From Zunongwangia profunda SM-A87 (GTDB lineage: Bacteria; Bacteroidota; Bacteroidia; Flavobacteriales; Flavobacteriaceae): a DNA stretch of 64,000 nt. This document shows positions 1 through 8,898 of this stretch, piece after piece. Positions within the stretch are counted from its first letter, which is position 1; each line of letters opens with the position of its first letter. Below the pieces are notes generated by a model. The model worked only from the letters and a program-made list of their open reading frames with translations. It had not been told where the DNA came from and searched no databases. The DNA is taken from positions 1,923,501 to 1,987,500 of the forward strand of contig NC_014041.1 of NCBI RefSeq assembly GCF_000023465.1. The letters are read 5' to 3'. The position numbers and the translations under genes were made by a program.

Positions 1-90
1 TACTTACTTCATAATAATCTAGAAGAATCTGATAAAGTAAATTATGAACCAGTTCCAATATTTGGGGATTTTGATGATAACTTAAATTAA
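1..90 (+). CDS. C-terminal end of a gene cut by the window edge
   Basis: An open frame enters at base 1 and stops at TAA 88-90, giving 29 acidic residues that end FGDFDDNLN. The next gene starts 23 bases later on the same strand, so this is probably the upstream member of the same operon. In Wadjet-type operons the gene before the JetD-like protein encodes an SMC-like ATPase, but too little is visible to identify this one. Confidence 0.6.
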   Translation, partial: YLLHNNLEESDKVNYEPVPIFGDFDDNLN

Positions 91-113
91 CTGGAAAACT
101 GCTCATTGCCATA

Positions 114-1067
114 ATGAAGAAAAACGTAGAGTGGAAATATTTAATTGGTCTTAACCAGTTGTACGAGAAGGGTAGAACTAACCTTAGAATCGAGAATAAT
201 AGTTTTATCAAACAAGTATTGATGAGGCAGAAAAAGCTAATAAAACCAAAAATGGGCAATCCTAAAATATTGGAAGCCAAATATGGTTATAAGGACTATT
301 ACAAAGAGGAATTTTTGAGCTACTTTGAGTACTATTCCAAGTTTTTTGAAAAAGCGGGATTAGAAAGTAACGCCCACAAAACCTACAATGAAGACGATTT
401 AAAAAGTTTGGCTTTCATTTATTATCAAAAAGACCAGCTGAAGAAGAATCTAACAACCGAATATACATTTTCAACAAGAGTCTTCAAGGGTAAAGGTGCT
501 AAATATTTAACTAATAAACCCAGTTTGCGCAATGCCGTATTACAGCTTTTAGAGATTGATGAATTTCCAGAGAAAGACCCGAAGAATGCTCAATGGCGAT
601 TTGTAGTCGATTGTGAAGATCCTAAGTTGGTTGTTATTTGCGAAAACATAGCCTGCCTTAAAGTGCCTTATGAATACAAACAAAATAACATTGAGTTATG
701 GTACGTAGGCGGTAATAATACAAATCCTTTAAAGGATATTTCTGCGAAGAAAATAGAATTACCTCTCTTTTATTTTTGCGATTGGGACCATCACGGACTA
801 TCTATTTATTCTAGAATAAAAGGCATCTTTCAGGAAAAAGGAAAAGAAATAAGACTAGTTGAACCTACCACATTAGATAATGCACTACCTGTAGATTCAC
901 CACACCACAATAGTAAGTGGCGCAAAAAGGAATTTTCAGGATTAAAAAAAGAGAACTTTTCTGTGCAACAACAAGACATAATTAACAACTTGATTCAAGA
1001 TAATATATGGGTAGAAGAAGAATCAATGGATTTGTTAGAACTTCTGGGAATGAAAAGTTTAAATTAA
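114..1067 (+). CDS. JetD/DUF2220-like TOPRIM-domain protein, putative defence nuclease
   Basis: 317 residues. The C-terminal half has the layout of the JetD (DUF2220) TOPRIM-like domain: VVICEN with acidic E177, a glycine pair in YVGG (199-200), then FCDWDHHG with D223, D225 and HG at 227-228. In Wadjet, JetD is the DNA-cleaving subunit, and its TOPRIM fold resembles topoisomerase VI A/Spo11. The segment TRVFKGKGAKYL (121-132) resembles the region before the TOPRIM domain in that family. The N-terminal half is lysine- and tyrosine-rich and I do not recognise it. The gene follows the cut gene by 23 bp and precedes a Shedu-like gene by 10 bp, so the three are probably one defence operon. The family call is by motif only. 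Confidence 0.65.
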   Translation: MKKNVEWKYLIGLNQLYEKGRTNLRIENNSFIKQVLMRQKKLIKPKMGNPKILEAKYGYKDYYKEEFLSYFEYYSKFFEKAGLESNAHKTYNEDDLKSLAFIYYQKDQLKKNLTTEYTFSTRVFKGKGAKYLTNKPSLRNAVLQLLEIDEFPEKDPKNAQWRFVVDCEDPKLVVICENIACLKVPYEYKQNNIELWYVGGNNTNPLKDISAKKIELPLFYFCDWDHHGLSIYSRIKGIFQEKGKEIRLVEPTTLDNALPVDSPHHNSKWRKKEFSGLKKENFSVQQQDIINNLIQDNIWVEEESMDLLELLGMKSLN

Positions 1068-1077
1068 AAATAAAGAT

Positions 1078-2262
1078 TTGGTAGAGATAGAAAAAATAGA
1101 TTCAAAACTTGTATTAAAATACTATTCCGACTATGAGCCTACGGAATGGCTAGATAAGAAATTAGAAACGCTAATTCCTTTTAAAATCAAGCATATTTTT
1201 AATGTAGGAAGTAAGTCTCTACTTAAAAAGATTGAAAATGAATTTCAAGAATCTGAGTACTTCTTTGAGATTGGCGAATTAATGGATGGCTACTATGGTG
1301 TTTACAGAGAAGTTTTGGGTGTGTCTAATACATTTTTCTTTCATAAATCTTTGGATATTAAACTCGACTATTTTTTCGTAAAATCTAAATCCTCACTTCT
1401 GTTGCAAATAGATAAACATTTGCAAGAAGACATTTATATTGGTGGTCCAAAAGAAACTATATTACCAATCGAAGAATTTGAAAAACTCATTAAAATTTTC
1501 CCCACTACTCACGAAATTACCCTATATCGTCAGGCAAAAGTCACATCAGTTTTAAAGAATTATTTTGACTATATTACAGATAAGGAAGAATCTTATCAAA
1601 ACTATCTAAACAATAAAACACCCAACTATGGTAGCAACTTAAGAAAAACGTTTCGGGAAGCCGATATTGTCAAATATCAAACGCTTTTAGAGAAACTAAA
1701 GGAAATGCTTTCCAATGAAGTGAAGTACACAGAACATCAATGGCAAGCTGAAATTATTGAAATAATATTATTACTATTTCCTAAATACATCGCGGTATTT
1801 GACGAAGTAAAGTTTAAGGACATCTACAATAACAAAACCAGAAGACTAGATTACGGATTAATCGATTTTATGGGGAATCTAGACATTGTTGAAATAAAAA
1901 TTCCTTTTGATAAGAACATCGTATCGGCTAACCCTTACAGAGATAATCACATTCCAAATAAGGATTTATCTGGAACAATAATGCAAATAGAGAAATACAT
2001 ATTTTATTTAAACAAAACTGGGGCAAACGGGGAAAAAAGATTGACTGAAAAATACAAAGACCAACTACCAGAAAAATTGAAAATTAAGATTACAAACCCG
2101 AATGGAATGATTATTATGGGAAGAGATAATAACCTAACAGAAAGTCAACTTTCAGATTTTGAGATAATTAAAAGGAAGTACAAGAACATAATAGATATTT
2201 TTACATACGACGATTTAATGCGTAGAATGGAAATAATGTTGGCGCAGCTAGAACGGATATAA
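1078..2262 (+). CDS. Shedu-like (SduA, DUF4263) anti-phage nuclease
   Basis: 394 residues from a TTG start 10 bp after the previous stop. The C-terminal domain (about 215-385) has the Shedu pattern: EHQWQAEI (219-226), RRLDYGLID with D258, then VEIKIP with E272 and K274 (the D-ExK core of a PD-(D/E)XK nuclease), MQIEKY (302-307), MIIMGRD (344-350) and the late TYDDL (376-380). Shedu proteins are single-gene phage-defence nucleases with variable N-terminal sensing domains. The first 200 residues are such a variable region and carry no motif I recognise. The tight coupling to a TOPRIM protein is unusual, since Shedu normally acts alone. Confidence 0.8.
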   Translation: MVEIEKIDSKLVLKYYSDYEPTEWLDKKLETLIPFKIKHIFNVGSKSLLKKIENEFQESEYFFEIGELMDGYYGVYREVLGVSNTFFFHKSLDIKLDYFFVKSKSSLLLQIDKHLQEDIYIGGPKETILPIEEFEKLIKIFPTTHEITLYRQAKVTSVLKNYFDYITDKEESYQNYLNNKTPNYGSNLRKTFREADIVKYQTLLEKLKEMLSNEVKYTEHQWQAEIIEIILLLFPKYIAVFDEVKFKDIYNNKTRRLDYGLIDFMGNLDIVEIKIPFDKNIVSANPYRDNHIPNKDLSGTIMQIEKYIFYLNKTGANGEKRLTEKYKDQLPEKLKIKITNPNGMIIMGRDNNLTESQLSDFEIIKRKYKNIIDIFTYDDLMRRMEIMLAQLERI

Positions 2263-2282
2263 GATTTTTGGAATTTGAGAAT

Positions 2283-3407
2283 CTATTCTTGCTCAATGAG
2301 AGTATTAAGGGTGTGCATTCTGCTTTGTTCAGTTGTACCAGTTATTTGATGAAAAAAGCCTGGATTGTGGTTATCAGATTTAGAAATAATCTTCACGTAA
2401 AGCTGAAGATTGCTTTTTTGTAAATCATTTAATTTTTCAAACTCTGAGATTATTAGTTTTTCAGGATGATTATTTATGAAACTATGATATTTAGAGGTTA
2501 AGCCTACTATGATATCGGAAAATTGAATCATAATTTCTGATTTTGAATCTTTGAATACATAGTTGTTCAAAGTCCTTTTTCCATCAATAAGATTAAATCG
2601 ACCTATAATTTTTTGGATGGCATCTTCATTGTCAAACGTATGTGTAGAGTTTTTGAACATATAAATTTGTTTGATGTAAAACTGGTAAAACTCTTCTATT
2701 AACATATTATCTTTTTCTCCGCCTAGAAAAGGCATTTTTCGCTCCATACCTGAAAAGTCAAGTATTTCTTTGAGAATTTTTAGACTTTTCTGATTTTTTA
2801 CATTTTCATTGTCATAGCTGGTTATAGCTATAATTTTTATTATAAATTCAGGAATATCTTCCTCACTTATGTTTGGGTATTTAAAATCAAAAAATAGAGC
2901 TCTAGTTTCATCTAAGTGTTCTCTAAGAACTTGGTGCATAACATCTTTTAGCTCTGCAATAAAATGAGGTCCACGGTCTAACAATTCTTTACGATTCATA
3001 AGTGCAGAATCCACAATATCAACTATAGAATAATACAAAAGATTAATACTAGAAAGATGAACTAATATATCTTCATTATCAATAAATTGTAGATAGGTAT
3101 TTATTTTTTGAGAGTTTAAGCAACTTATAAAATCGCCACTAGCTAAATGTTTGAACTTGATTTCCTTTACATTTTTTTGCAATTGTAAAGAATCCTTAAG
3201 CTCTTTGAAGTTGAATACATTCCCAGCATCAACTATTCCACCCAAAACAAAACTACCAGTTATTGAGGAGTTGAAATCTGTTTCTTTGGTGTATAGTTTT
3301 CTCGGGTTATTGGATTCATCATAGAAAAAATGATATTTTCCATCAAAGTTGATATGTGGAGCGAGTGATTTCTGACCATCTCTTATTTTGTTTATGGGAA
3401 AATCCAT
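2283..3407 (-). CDS. DUF3800 domain protein
   Basis: 374 residues. The N-terminal YHFFYDESN (25-33) with D30-E31 is the DUF3800 signature, a domain usually read as an RNase H-like fold, and is followed by FVLGGIV. Late in the protein IMIQFSDIIVG fits the second conserved acidic strand of the family. DUF3800 genes are common in mobile and defence islands, but their substrate is not established. It lies 10 bp downstream of the nuclease-like gene at 3418-4794 on the same strand, so the pair is probably co-transcribed, and it converges on the Shedu-like gene. Confidence 0.7.
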   Translation of the reverse strand: MDFPINKIRDGQKSLAPHINFDGKYHFFYDESNNPRKLYTKETDFNSSITGSFVLGGIVDAGNVFNFKELKDSLQLQKNVKEIKFKHLASGDFISCLNSQKINTYLQFIDNEDILVHLSSINLLYYSIVDIVDSALMNRKELLDRGPHFIAELKDVMHQVLREHLDETRALFFDFKYPNISEEDIPEFIIKIIAITSYDNENVKNQKSLKILKEILDFSGMERKMPFLGGEKDNMLIEEFYQFYIKQIYMFKNSTHTFDNEDAIQKIIGRFNLIDGKRTLNNYVFKDSKSEIMIQFSDIIVGLTSKYHSFINNHPEKLIISEFEKLNDLQKSNLQLYVKIISKSDNHNPGFFHQITGTTEQSRMHTLNTLIEQE

Positions 3408-3417
3408 TATGAATTTA

Positions 3418-4794
3418 TTATGTGGTAATTGTGTTGTAATTCATTGAAGCATAAGGATGGAAATCTGGCGTATAACTTATTAATTCTCCATCTATGAATT
3501 TGTGATGTCCTATATTTGGAAAGTATTCCATATCAATAGGGTGTTTTGCTTTCGGATTATGAAATAAGTTTAAACCTTCTCGCCAAGTCTCTTTTGTGTC
3601 CTCTGAGACCTTATATTTAAATGAAATTGGGTCAAAACTTTGTGGGTCTGGATTTACACAATCTCCTATTCGAATAACTATCTGTCCCTCTTCTGCAAAG
3701 CCAGCTTGAATTCCCATACGTGTGAATTTGGCTAAGGTACCTGTAGCTGAAAATAGTATCGCACTTACATATTCAGTATCAGGTTGGTCAAAAAAACCTG
3801 TTGGGATTATTTTTCCTGAAGGCTTGGTGTAACTATTTGCTTTTACAGTCTTGATGATTTCTTTACCCTTCTCATCTTTCTCAGAAATTTGCTTATGACC
3901 ATATAGATACTCTGTAAGAGCAACAAAAGACCATATCATAGAGGCGTCGCTATGAAAATCTGCGATTGCAAAAACAAGAGGCCTGTTCTTTACGTGGTCA
4001 AGTTTCCAATATTCCTTTCTCAATTTAGAGTAAAGAGCACTACCATAACGCAGAGGAGTTTCATTTTTTAGCTTTTCTTCAATGTCCTGTAGAGTAGTTG
4101 AACGAGGTTGTATATGGACTAGTTTAGGAGGATCATTTTTACGACCTAAAATAACTGCTTCTACAGCAATAGTTAAGTCATCTTTTTTAATCAAAAAGTC
4201 AGGTCTATTAAATTCTCTAAGCATTTCAAATTCTAATTCTATGAAGGAAGCAAAAAGATATAGCTCCCAAAGACGTGCATCAAATCCATTTATGGATTGA
4301 AATTGTTCTACAAAATTACCATCTATATCATCTAAATGATTAGATATTTCTATAATAGCTTGTTTTGAAGCTTTTGAACCTTTACTGTTTTTGAGGTTCT
4401 TGAAATAAGGATGAAGTTTTTCTGGTGATTGATTTACCTCGAATAGCTTAAGGCCTTTTGGAGGGCCACCTTGTTCAACAATAGTCAAATTTTGAGAACT
4501 ATGCCACTTCATTGAATTAGTTAGAGCGGTTATGCATTTTTCTTCTGTAGTGTAATCTGTTTTGATTTCAAATGCGCGAAACTGCCTATTTTCATCCCTT
4601 GCCATTAGTATGTAATTATAGTCTTTGTCTGTATAGTCAAGAATAACAACCCCTAAAATAGTGTTAGTGTCATTAGTATAATAGTGTAGTTCTTTGGCAA
4701 GAAAATTTATAAACGGATGCCTTGTAAAAAGCATAAAAATATCGAAGCGATTTTTATTAATTTCTATTATTTTGATAGGTATTATTTTTTTCAT
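3418..4794 (-). CDS. Putative PD-(D/E)XK-like protein of unknown function
   Basis: 458 residues from the ATG at 4794; an in-frame TTG at 4800 also exists. The central segment has ARLWELYLF (175-183) with E179, then RPDF (199-202) with D201, and AVEAV (212-216) with E214. This order and spacing occurs in restriction-like nucleases that use E, D and E-x-x. The rest is not recognised; the C-terminal third has many aromatic residues and no membrane segment. It precedes a DUF3800 gene by 10 bp. Its place beside Shedu and JetD-like genes suggests a role in defence, but the nuclease reading rests on a short motif. Confidence 0.5.
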   Translation of the reverse strand: MKKIIPIKIIEINKNRFDIFMLFTRHPFINFLAKELHYYTNDTNTILGVVILDYTDKDYNYILMARDENRQFRAFEIKTDYTTEEKCITALTNSMKWHSSQNLTIVEQGGPPKGLKLFEVNQSPEKLHPYFKNLKNSKGSKASKQAIIEISNHLDDIDGNFVEQFQSINGFDARLWELYLFASFIELEFEMLREFNRPDFLIKKDDLTIAVEAVILGRKNDPPKLVHIQPRSTTLQDIEEKLKNETPLRYGSALYSKLRKEYWKLDHVKNRPLVFAIADFHSDASMIWSFVALTEYLYGHKQISEKDEKGKEIIKTVKANSYTKPSGKIIPTGFFDQPDTEYVSAILFSATGTLAKFTRMGIQAGFAEEGQIVIRIGDCVNPDPQSFDPISFKYKVSEDTKETWREGLNLFHNPKAKHPIDMEYFPNIGHHKFIDGELISYTPDFHPYASMNYNTITT

Positions 4795-4866
4795 AAACAA
4801 TGGTTCAGATTATTGAAGATCAAGTCGTAATATCTAAAAATTGTTTTAAAATCAAAATTTTTTACA

Positions 4867-5529
4867 TTATTTCCTCTTATCCCCAGCCCCTTTATCAAAA
4901 GCAATTAAATTAAAGAGTTCCCGCATTCGGCTACGAACGCGGTTGCCGTAACGTTCTTCCAATTCCTCGGCATTGAGGTTGGTCGTGGCGTGAGTCTTTA
5001 TTTTTCTTTTGGTGCTTAAATAGAGTTCGTATCGGGATAACAGTACTTCACCCATCACATTTAAATCCTTACCATAAAAACGACCGGCAGGTTCGACACC
5101 CAAGTCATCAAAACAATAGAATTTTGTATTACCATACTCTTCGACCGTTTTAAAACCGAGATGGTTAAAGCTGAATGTCACGTTACGACAAGGAATCATT
5201 TCATAGGGTCGTTGTAATGGAACGATATGTCGTAGCAATTTCATCAAACTGGTCTTGCCACAGCCTACTGGTCCGGAAAGTAGAATCCCTTTGTCAATGT
5301 CAATTCCGTAGTTCTTGCAGTTCTCTTTGTCTCTTATGAAATATGAACAAAGCTTAAGCAGAATATCCTTATCCTCATCGTAAATCCTGAATTTTTTGCC
5401 GAACAATAGTTTGCCTTTGGCATTCACGTAAATCAGAATTTTTGGAAAGTCGTAAAGAACACTTTTTCCATCAAATTTGCCGAGCGAATATTCCACGCCG
5501 CCTTCCGTAATTTTAGAGGGGTTGTCCAT
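4867..5529 (-). CDS. DnaC/IstB-like AAA+ ATPase
   Basis: 220 residues. The Walker A motif is GPVGCGKTS (about 66-74), Walker B is FYCFDDLG, and later THATTNL and NRVRSRM give sensor and arginine-finger-like positions. This is the helicase-loader type found in Bacteroidota integrative and mobilizable elements. It overlaps the upstream gene by 17 bp, which indicates translational coupling with the initiator-like protein. A likely role is loading a helicase during replication of the excised element; that is inference from family and context. Confidence 0.75.
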   Translation of the reverse strand: MDNPSKITEGGVEYSLGKFDGKSVLYDFPKILIYVNAKGKLLFGKKFRIYDEDKDILLKLCSYFIRDKENCKNYGIDIDKGILLSGPVGCGKTSLMKLLRHIVPLQRPYEMIPCRNVTFSFNHLGFKTVEEYGNTKFYCFDDLGVEPAGRFYGKDLNVMGEVLLSRYELYLSTKRKIKTHATTNLNAEELEERYGNRVRSRMRELFNLIAFDKGAGDKRK

Positions 5530-6265
5530 AGTCTTTAGTTTTAGTGGTTCGTAAGTTGTCCTTGATTTGGGACGGTAGTTTTTTCTTTGGCTTGTTTTCT
5601 AATTCAAATAATTCGGTTCTGTCCATCCAGTTGATGGCTACAGCTCGCCAATCTCGAATCGGTTCGCCATCGCCTGTTTGCCAATCTCGTTCAGCATAAT
5701 GCTGGTAAAACTTTTCAGCTTCAGCTTTATCAAAATTCTTTTCTTCAAAAAAATCAACGACAGCCAGACAGTCCTTTGGCTGTTTTATTAGGTTTTCTTG
5801 TTTGATATTGTTTGTATTAGATACCAATGCTTGTCCACCTATGGGACGGTGTTGGTACGTAGCCTGTCCATTTTTGGGATGGTGGTGTCCCTCAAGTGTT
5901 ACACCTCTGGGATAGTACTGTTCCGCAAGCTGTTCCAATATGGGATTGTACTGTCCCGAGACAGGTTCATCACTTGTACCGATAATGGACATCTTGATTT
6001 TACTGCCCTTGTACGGATTATTGGATGGAAAGTAGGATAAGTATTCCCAGGAATGAAGCTCGGTGATGCACCTGTGGTAAGTTGATTTTGACCCGATTTT
6101 GGCCACGCGCATCAGCTCCCTACGGTTAACATAAAATTCGTCCATAAAACGGCAACTGTTCCATTCCTGGAACAGCGCCATATACAAACTGATATGGGTA
6201 GGATTTAGACGGTCATCAAAATAGAACTTTTCAAAAGCCGCGTTAAGTAGCTTTATATAGTTCAT
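5513..6265 (-). CDS. Winged-helix replication-initiator-like protein
   Basis: 250 residues. The N-terminal part (YFDDRLNPTHISLYMALFQ, then FYVNRRELMRVAKIGSKSTYHRC) looks like a winged-helix domain of the phage replication/DnaD type. A Gln/Pro/Gly-rich linker follows, and the C-terminal part has DWRAVAINWMDR, a motif seen in primosomal and initiator proteins. It overlaps the DnaC-like ATPase by 17 bp and follows the HTH gene by 3 bp. The trio is a common replication/maintenance block in flavobacterial mobile elements. The exact function is inferred. Confidence 0.6.
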   Translation of the reverse strand: MNYIKLLNAAFEKFYFDDRLNPTHISLYMALFQEWNSCRFMDEFYVNRRELMRVAKIGSKSTYHRCITELHSWEYLSYFPSNNPYKGSKIKMSIIGTSDEPVSGQYNPILEQLAEQYYPRGVTLEGHHHPKNGQATYQHRPIGGQALVSNTNNIKQENLIKQPKDCLAVVDFFEEKNFDKAEAEKFYQHYAERDWQTGDGEPIRDWRAVAINWMDRTELFELENKPKKKLPSQIKDNLRTTKTKDYGQPL

Positions 6266-6268
6266 CGG

Positions 6269-6553
6269 TTAAGAATTTAAACCGTGCTGCACACGGTTGG
6301 CTTCCATTACTTTTTGAATTTCTTCTGTATCGTAATAGATAATTCCACCTACTTTGGTGTAAGGTAATGTGCCATTGATACGAAGATTCTGTAAAGTGCC
6401 TGGACTTACTTGAAGTAAATCCATAACTTCAGAAGATTTGAGGTACTTTTTTAGTTTTCCTTTGGACTGATTGGTAAGTAGTTTTTTGATGTCATCGAGC
6501 AGTTCCATTTTGAATTCTCGAAGGTCGTCTGTAGTAATAATACTTGTCGGCAT
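6269..6553 (-). CDS. HTH_17 excisionase-like DNA-binding protein
   Basis: 94 residues from the ATG at 6553. The open frame runs on to 6691, but the extra 46 codons have no family similarity and cover a palindromic site, so the shorter start is preferred. The HTH is YLKSSEVMDLLQVSPGTLQNL followed by the wing GTLPYTKVGG, the usual MerR/excisionase (helix_turn_helix_17) layout. Such proteins act as recombination directionality factors or as repressors of mobility genes. It heads the operon with the initiator-like and DnaC-like genes. Confidence 0.75.
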   Translation of the reverse strand: MPTSIITTDDLREFKMELLDDIKKLLTNQSKGKLKKYLKSSEVMDLLQVSPGTLQNLRINGTLPYTKVGGIIYYDTEEIQKVMEANRVQHGLNS

Positions 6554-6674
6554 AATAGAACGGTTTTGTGGAAAGACACTATCTGGTCTTGTGTTTTTAA
6601 TTGATAGTCCCTGACCTGATTTAACTTTCGTTCTACAAATTTGAATAGGTTTATTGAATTTTATTCCACAGTAC

Positions 6675-6689
6675 GACCGTACTACGGTC
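6675..6689. promoter_or_regulatory. Palindromic operator-like site, copy 1
   Basis: GACCGTA-C-TACGGTC, a perfect 7 bp inverted repeat around one base, about 120 bp upstream of the HTH start. A second copy lies at 6803-6817, and related CCGTA/TACGG arms recur at 7887-7924. Confidence 0.55.
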
Positions 6690-6802
6690 AAAATTTAACT
6701 TCTTTAAATTTGTTTTATTTTACTCGATTTTGATAGGTCTAAGTATGCTTTTGAGAAAGCGAAAAGAGGACAATTCATTAAAAAATCGAAAAACCTTAGT
6801 TC

Positions 6803-6817
6803 GACCGTACTACGGTA
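6803..6817. promoter_or_regulatory. Palindromic operator-like site, copy 2
   Basis: ACCGTA-C-TACGGT (6804-6816), the same palindrome as at 6675-6689 apart from the outermost base, 128 bp away. The pair could support looping or cooperative binding upstream of the HTH-initiator-ATPase operon. Confidence 0.55.
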
Positions 6818-6863
6818 TTTTTTAAACAGTTTAAAACATAATATTGATAAAGGAATTTAAGAT

Positions 6864-7700
6864 TTATTCCTCACTTCTATTCATTTCAGAAAGTAGAGAA
6901 GTGCTTAGGTCATCAAGAAATAGCGTTCTGCTTTTTTTTCTGTTTTTGATGTCCTGAAAGGTTTTGTAGATGTCTTTCGGTTCAATATTAAAAATTTGTT
7001 CCAACTTCTTAGAAACTTGCATAATTCCTTGATTATTTCGTTTTCCCAATCCTTTTGAACATAGTGCGTACAGCAGTTCCACATAATCTGTGTTAGAAAA
7101 CGGCCAATCAATTTTTTCCATTGGTTTGATCCTCTCGTGTTTTCCATTTAGTCCATTATGAACCCTATCTTTCTTTTCATCAAAATAGGTCACTAAACAA
7201 TCGTATGCCTTGTATTTTCCCAAAAGCATATCTCTTGGAGTGCAAAAATCAGGATCTTGGAAGTAGAATTTGGATGTTGTGATATGAAAGGTTTCCAAAT
7301 AATCCCGTGTGTAATATTCCTTGTCAAAATGTGTAGCACCAGAATTGACATATCGACCAAAATCAATGTTATAGAGAAAGAAGCGATTTAGTTTGTTGAT
7401 TTTCTTTTTAAGGAATTTTAATTGACAATCTTTATTCCCCTTAGGGAATTGGACTTCAAACGAATAGATTTCAGAAAAGTAGATAAGTCTTATTAATGGC
7501 ACCTGTTTGGTCTCTTTAAAGAACTGGATTTCTTCTTTGATGGTTTTAAATTCTTTACTGAGGATTTCATTTTTATAAACAGTTAATAAATTACGGCAGG
7601 CTTTTATAGAGCGCCAAGCACATTCTAAAATGTTTTCATTTTGAACCCTTATTTCATCCAGATCCTCTAATAGCTTTTTTGATAATAATTGTGAGTTCAT
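6864..7700 (-). CDS. rteC: RteC-like regulator of element excision
   Basis: 278 residues matching the RteC family in layout: an N-terminal helical region ending EIQFFKETKQVPLIRLIYFSEIY (about 57-79), a middle part with LNRFFLYN and HFDKEYYTRD, and a C-terminal winged-helix-like part with WPFSNTDYVELLYAL. In the Bacteroides element CTnDOT, RteC binds an inverted repeat and activates the excision operon. Here it lies next to an HTH gene and a replication block, so a similar role in excision is likely. Two hyphenated CCGTA/TACGG palindromes stand in its upstream region. Confidence 0.75.
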   Translation of the reverse strand: MNSQLLSKKLLEDLDEIRVQNENILECAWRSIKACRNLLTVYKNEILSKEFKTIKEEIQFFKETKQVPLIRLIYFSEIYSFEVQFPKGNKDCQLKFLKKKINKLNRFFLYNIDFGRYVNSGATHFDKEYYTRDYLETFHITTSKFYFQDPDFCTPRDMLLGKYKAYDCLVTYFDEKKDRVHNGLNGKHERIKPMEKIDWPFSNTDYVELLYALCSKGLGKRNNQGIMQVSKKLEQIFNIEPKDIYKTFQDIKNRKKSRTLFLDDLSTSLLSEMNRSEE

Positions 7701-7886
7701 AAGCAGGTGTATTTTGATATGAAACCATAGAAATCGGATTTAGTTAATACGATTAGTTAGATGAGATCATAGTCCTGTAAAACGGTATAAATGAATACCA
7801 CGGGTAATTTAATTTGTGGCTCATTGGGGTATTTATAGAACCCAAATTAAAATAGTCGGTCTAGGTAAACGTACAAGGGAATCTTG

Positions 7887-7924
7887 CCGTATTTAATTAC
7901 GGAATAAACCGTATTTCTCTACGG
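7887..7924. promoter_or_regulatory. Tandem hyphenated palindromes upstream of rteC
   Basis: Two copies of CCGTA-N6-TACGG (7887-7902 and 7909-7924). Their centres are 22 bp apart, about two helical turns, so a dimeric protein could bind both on one face. The arms match the core of the palindromes at 6675 and 6803. They lie about 190-220 bp upstream of the rteC-like start. Confidence 0.55.
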
Positions 7925-7960
7925 AAACTTTGTTAAACATTGAAAACACTTAGGTGATTG

Positions 7961-8890
7961 TTAAGGCAATTTATTCATTTTTTTTTGGCGAAACCGCTTT
8001 AAAAACTCACGCCGGTTCTTTACACCGGTTTTCTTAAAGATGTTTGATGCGTGTTTTGATACGGTGCTTTCGGCAATGAATAGTTCGTGGGCAATTTTCT
8101 TATAGCTTAAATTACTCAAGATCGATAAAGCTACTTCAATTTCCCGTCGCGTCAAATCCTCATAGATGATCTTTTGCTTTATGGACTCTTCACGCTGTTT
8201 TTTCTTTAAAGCAAATACTTCATACATCCGTGTATTATTTTCTAAAAAGTATAAATACCTGTCTACTTCAATAGCTGTGATGGCAAAGAAGGCTAAGTTC
8301 ATTACAGTAAAGGTTATCCATTGATAATCACCTATTACGGTGCATATTGGTAACAAGGCTATACTCGCTACACTTACCATAGAAAGTTTGTTCCGTCTTA
8401 AAATAAAGGCATTCGGATTTCTTGGGTTTGAAATGCGACGGTAAAAAATAATGAGAAATATGAATGCCATTATGGATATCGGAATCGTAAAAAGAAAGCG
8501 AGCTGCCTCCAAGGAATTTGTTAGAAAATACGGTATCAAGAATAAAACTACAAAGCTAACGCTCGCCATTATCGCAAGATTTCTAATTGAGGAGTTAAAC
8601 TTCAATACAACAATATCATACTCTTTATATAGGTAGTAAATAATATAAACGCATAATGCAATGGCCACACCATAAGTAATGATGTATTGAAGTATTAAAG
8701 GTCCAGGAAAATTATCTGCTGGCAGAAATCCACCAGTAGCATTATAGGCTATAAACAAATAGCCAAGATACAGAAATCGTCTTAAGCTACTGCGAGTTTT
8801 CTTTCTTGAAAAATAAAAGGCAAGCAATAAAATTACCGTATCTATTAAAAGATAAAAAAACGTTGTCCAGTGTATTGAAGTTCCAAACAT
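7961..8890 (-). CDS. Membrane-bound LuxR-type regulator
   Basis: 309 residues. The first 220 or so form six or seven hydrophobic segments (for example FFYLLIDTVILLLAFYF and LILQYIITYGVAIALCVYII). The C-terminal end is a LuxR/GerE HTH: LTRREIEVALSILSNLSYKKI, then AESTVSKHASNIFKKTG. It has the architecture of a sensor whose membrane domain reads a signal while the cytoplasmic HTH binds DNA. It lies 8 bp downstream of the asparaginase-like gene and is probably co-transcribed with it. Signal and targets are unknown. Confidence 0.75.
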   Translation of the reverse strand: MFGTSIHWTTFFYLLIDTVILLLAFYFSRKKTRSSLRRFLYLGYLFIAYNATGGFLPADNFPGPLILQYIITYGVAIALCVYIIYYLYKEYDIVVLKFNSSIRNLAIMASVSFVVLFLIPYFLTNSLEAARFLFTIPISIMAFIFLIIFYRRISNPRNPNAFILRRNKLSMVSVASIALLPICTVIGDYQWITFTVMNLAFFAITAIEVDRYLYFLENNTRMYEVFALKKKQREESIKQKIIYEDLTRREIEVALSILSNLSYKKIAHELFIAESTVSKHASNIFKKTGVKNRREFLKRFRQKKMNKLP

Positions 8891-8898
8891 CTATATTC

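Larger units (their letters stand above)
6554..6863. other. Non-coding control region between the HTH and rteC-like genes
   Basis: About 310 bases hold the upstream region of the HTH operon and the 3' side of the RteC-like gene. The only clear structure is two near-identical palindromes, listed separately. I could not place a convincing -7 box here. Confidence 0.5.

Noticed and set aside
1785..1800. Left attachment site
   Set aside because: It shares only about eight bases (ACTATTTCC) with the mnmE end and lies inside the Shedu-like gene; a chance match.
6554..6691. Longer start for the HTH protein
   Set aside because: The extra 46 codons cover a palindromic site and show no family similarity.
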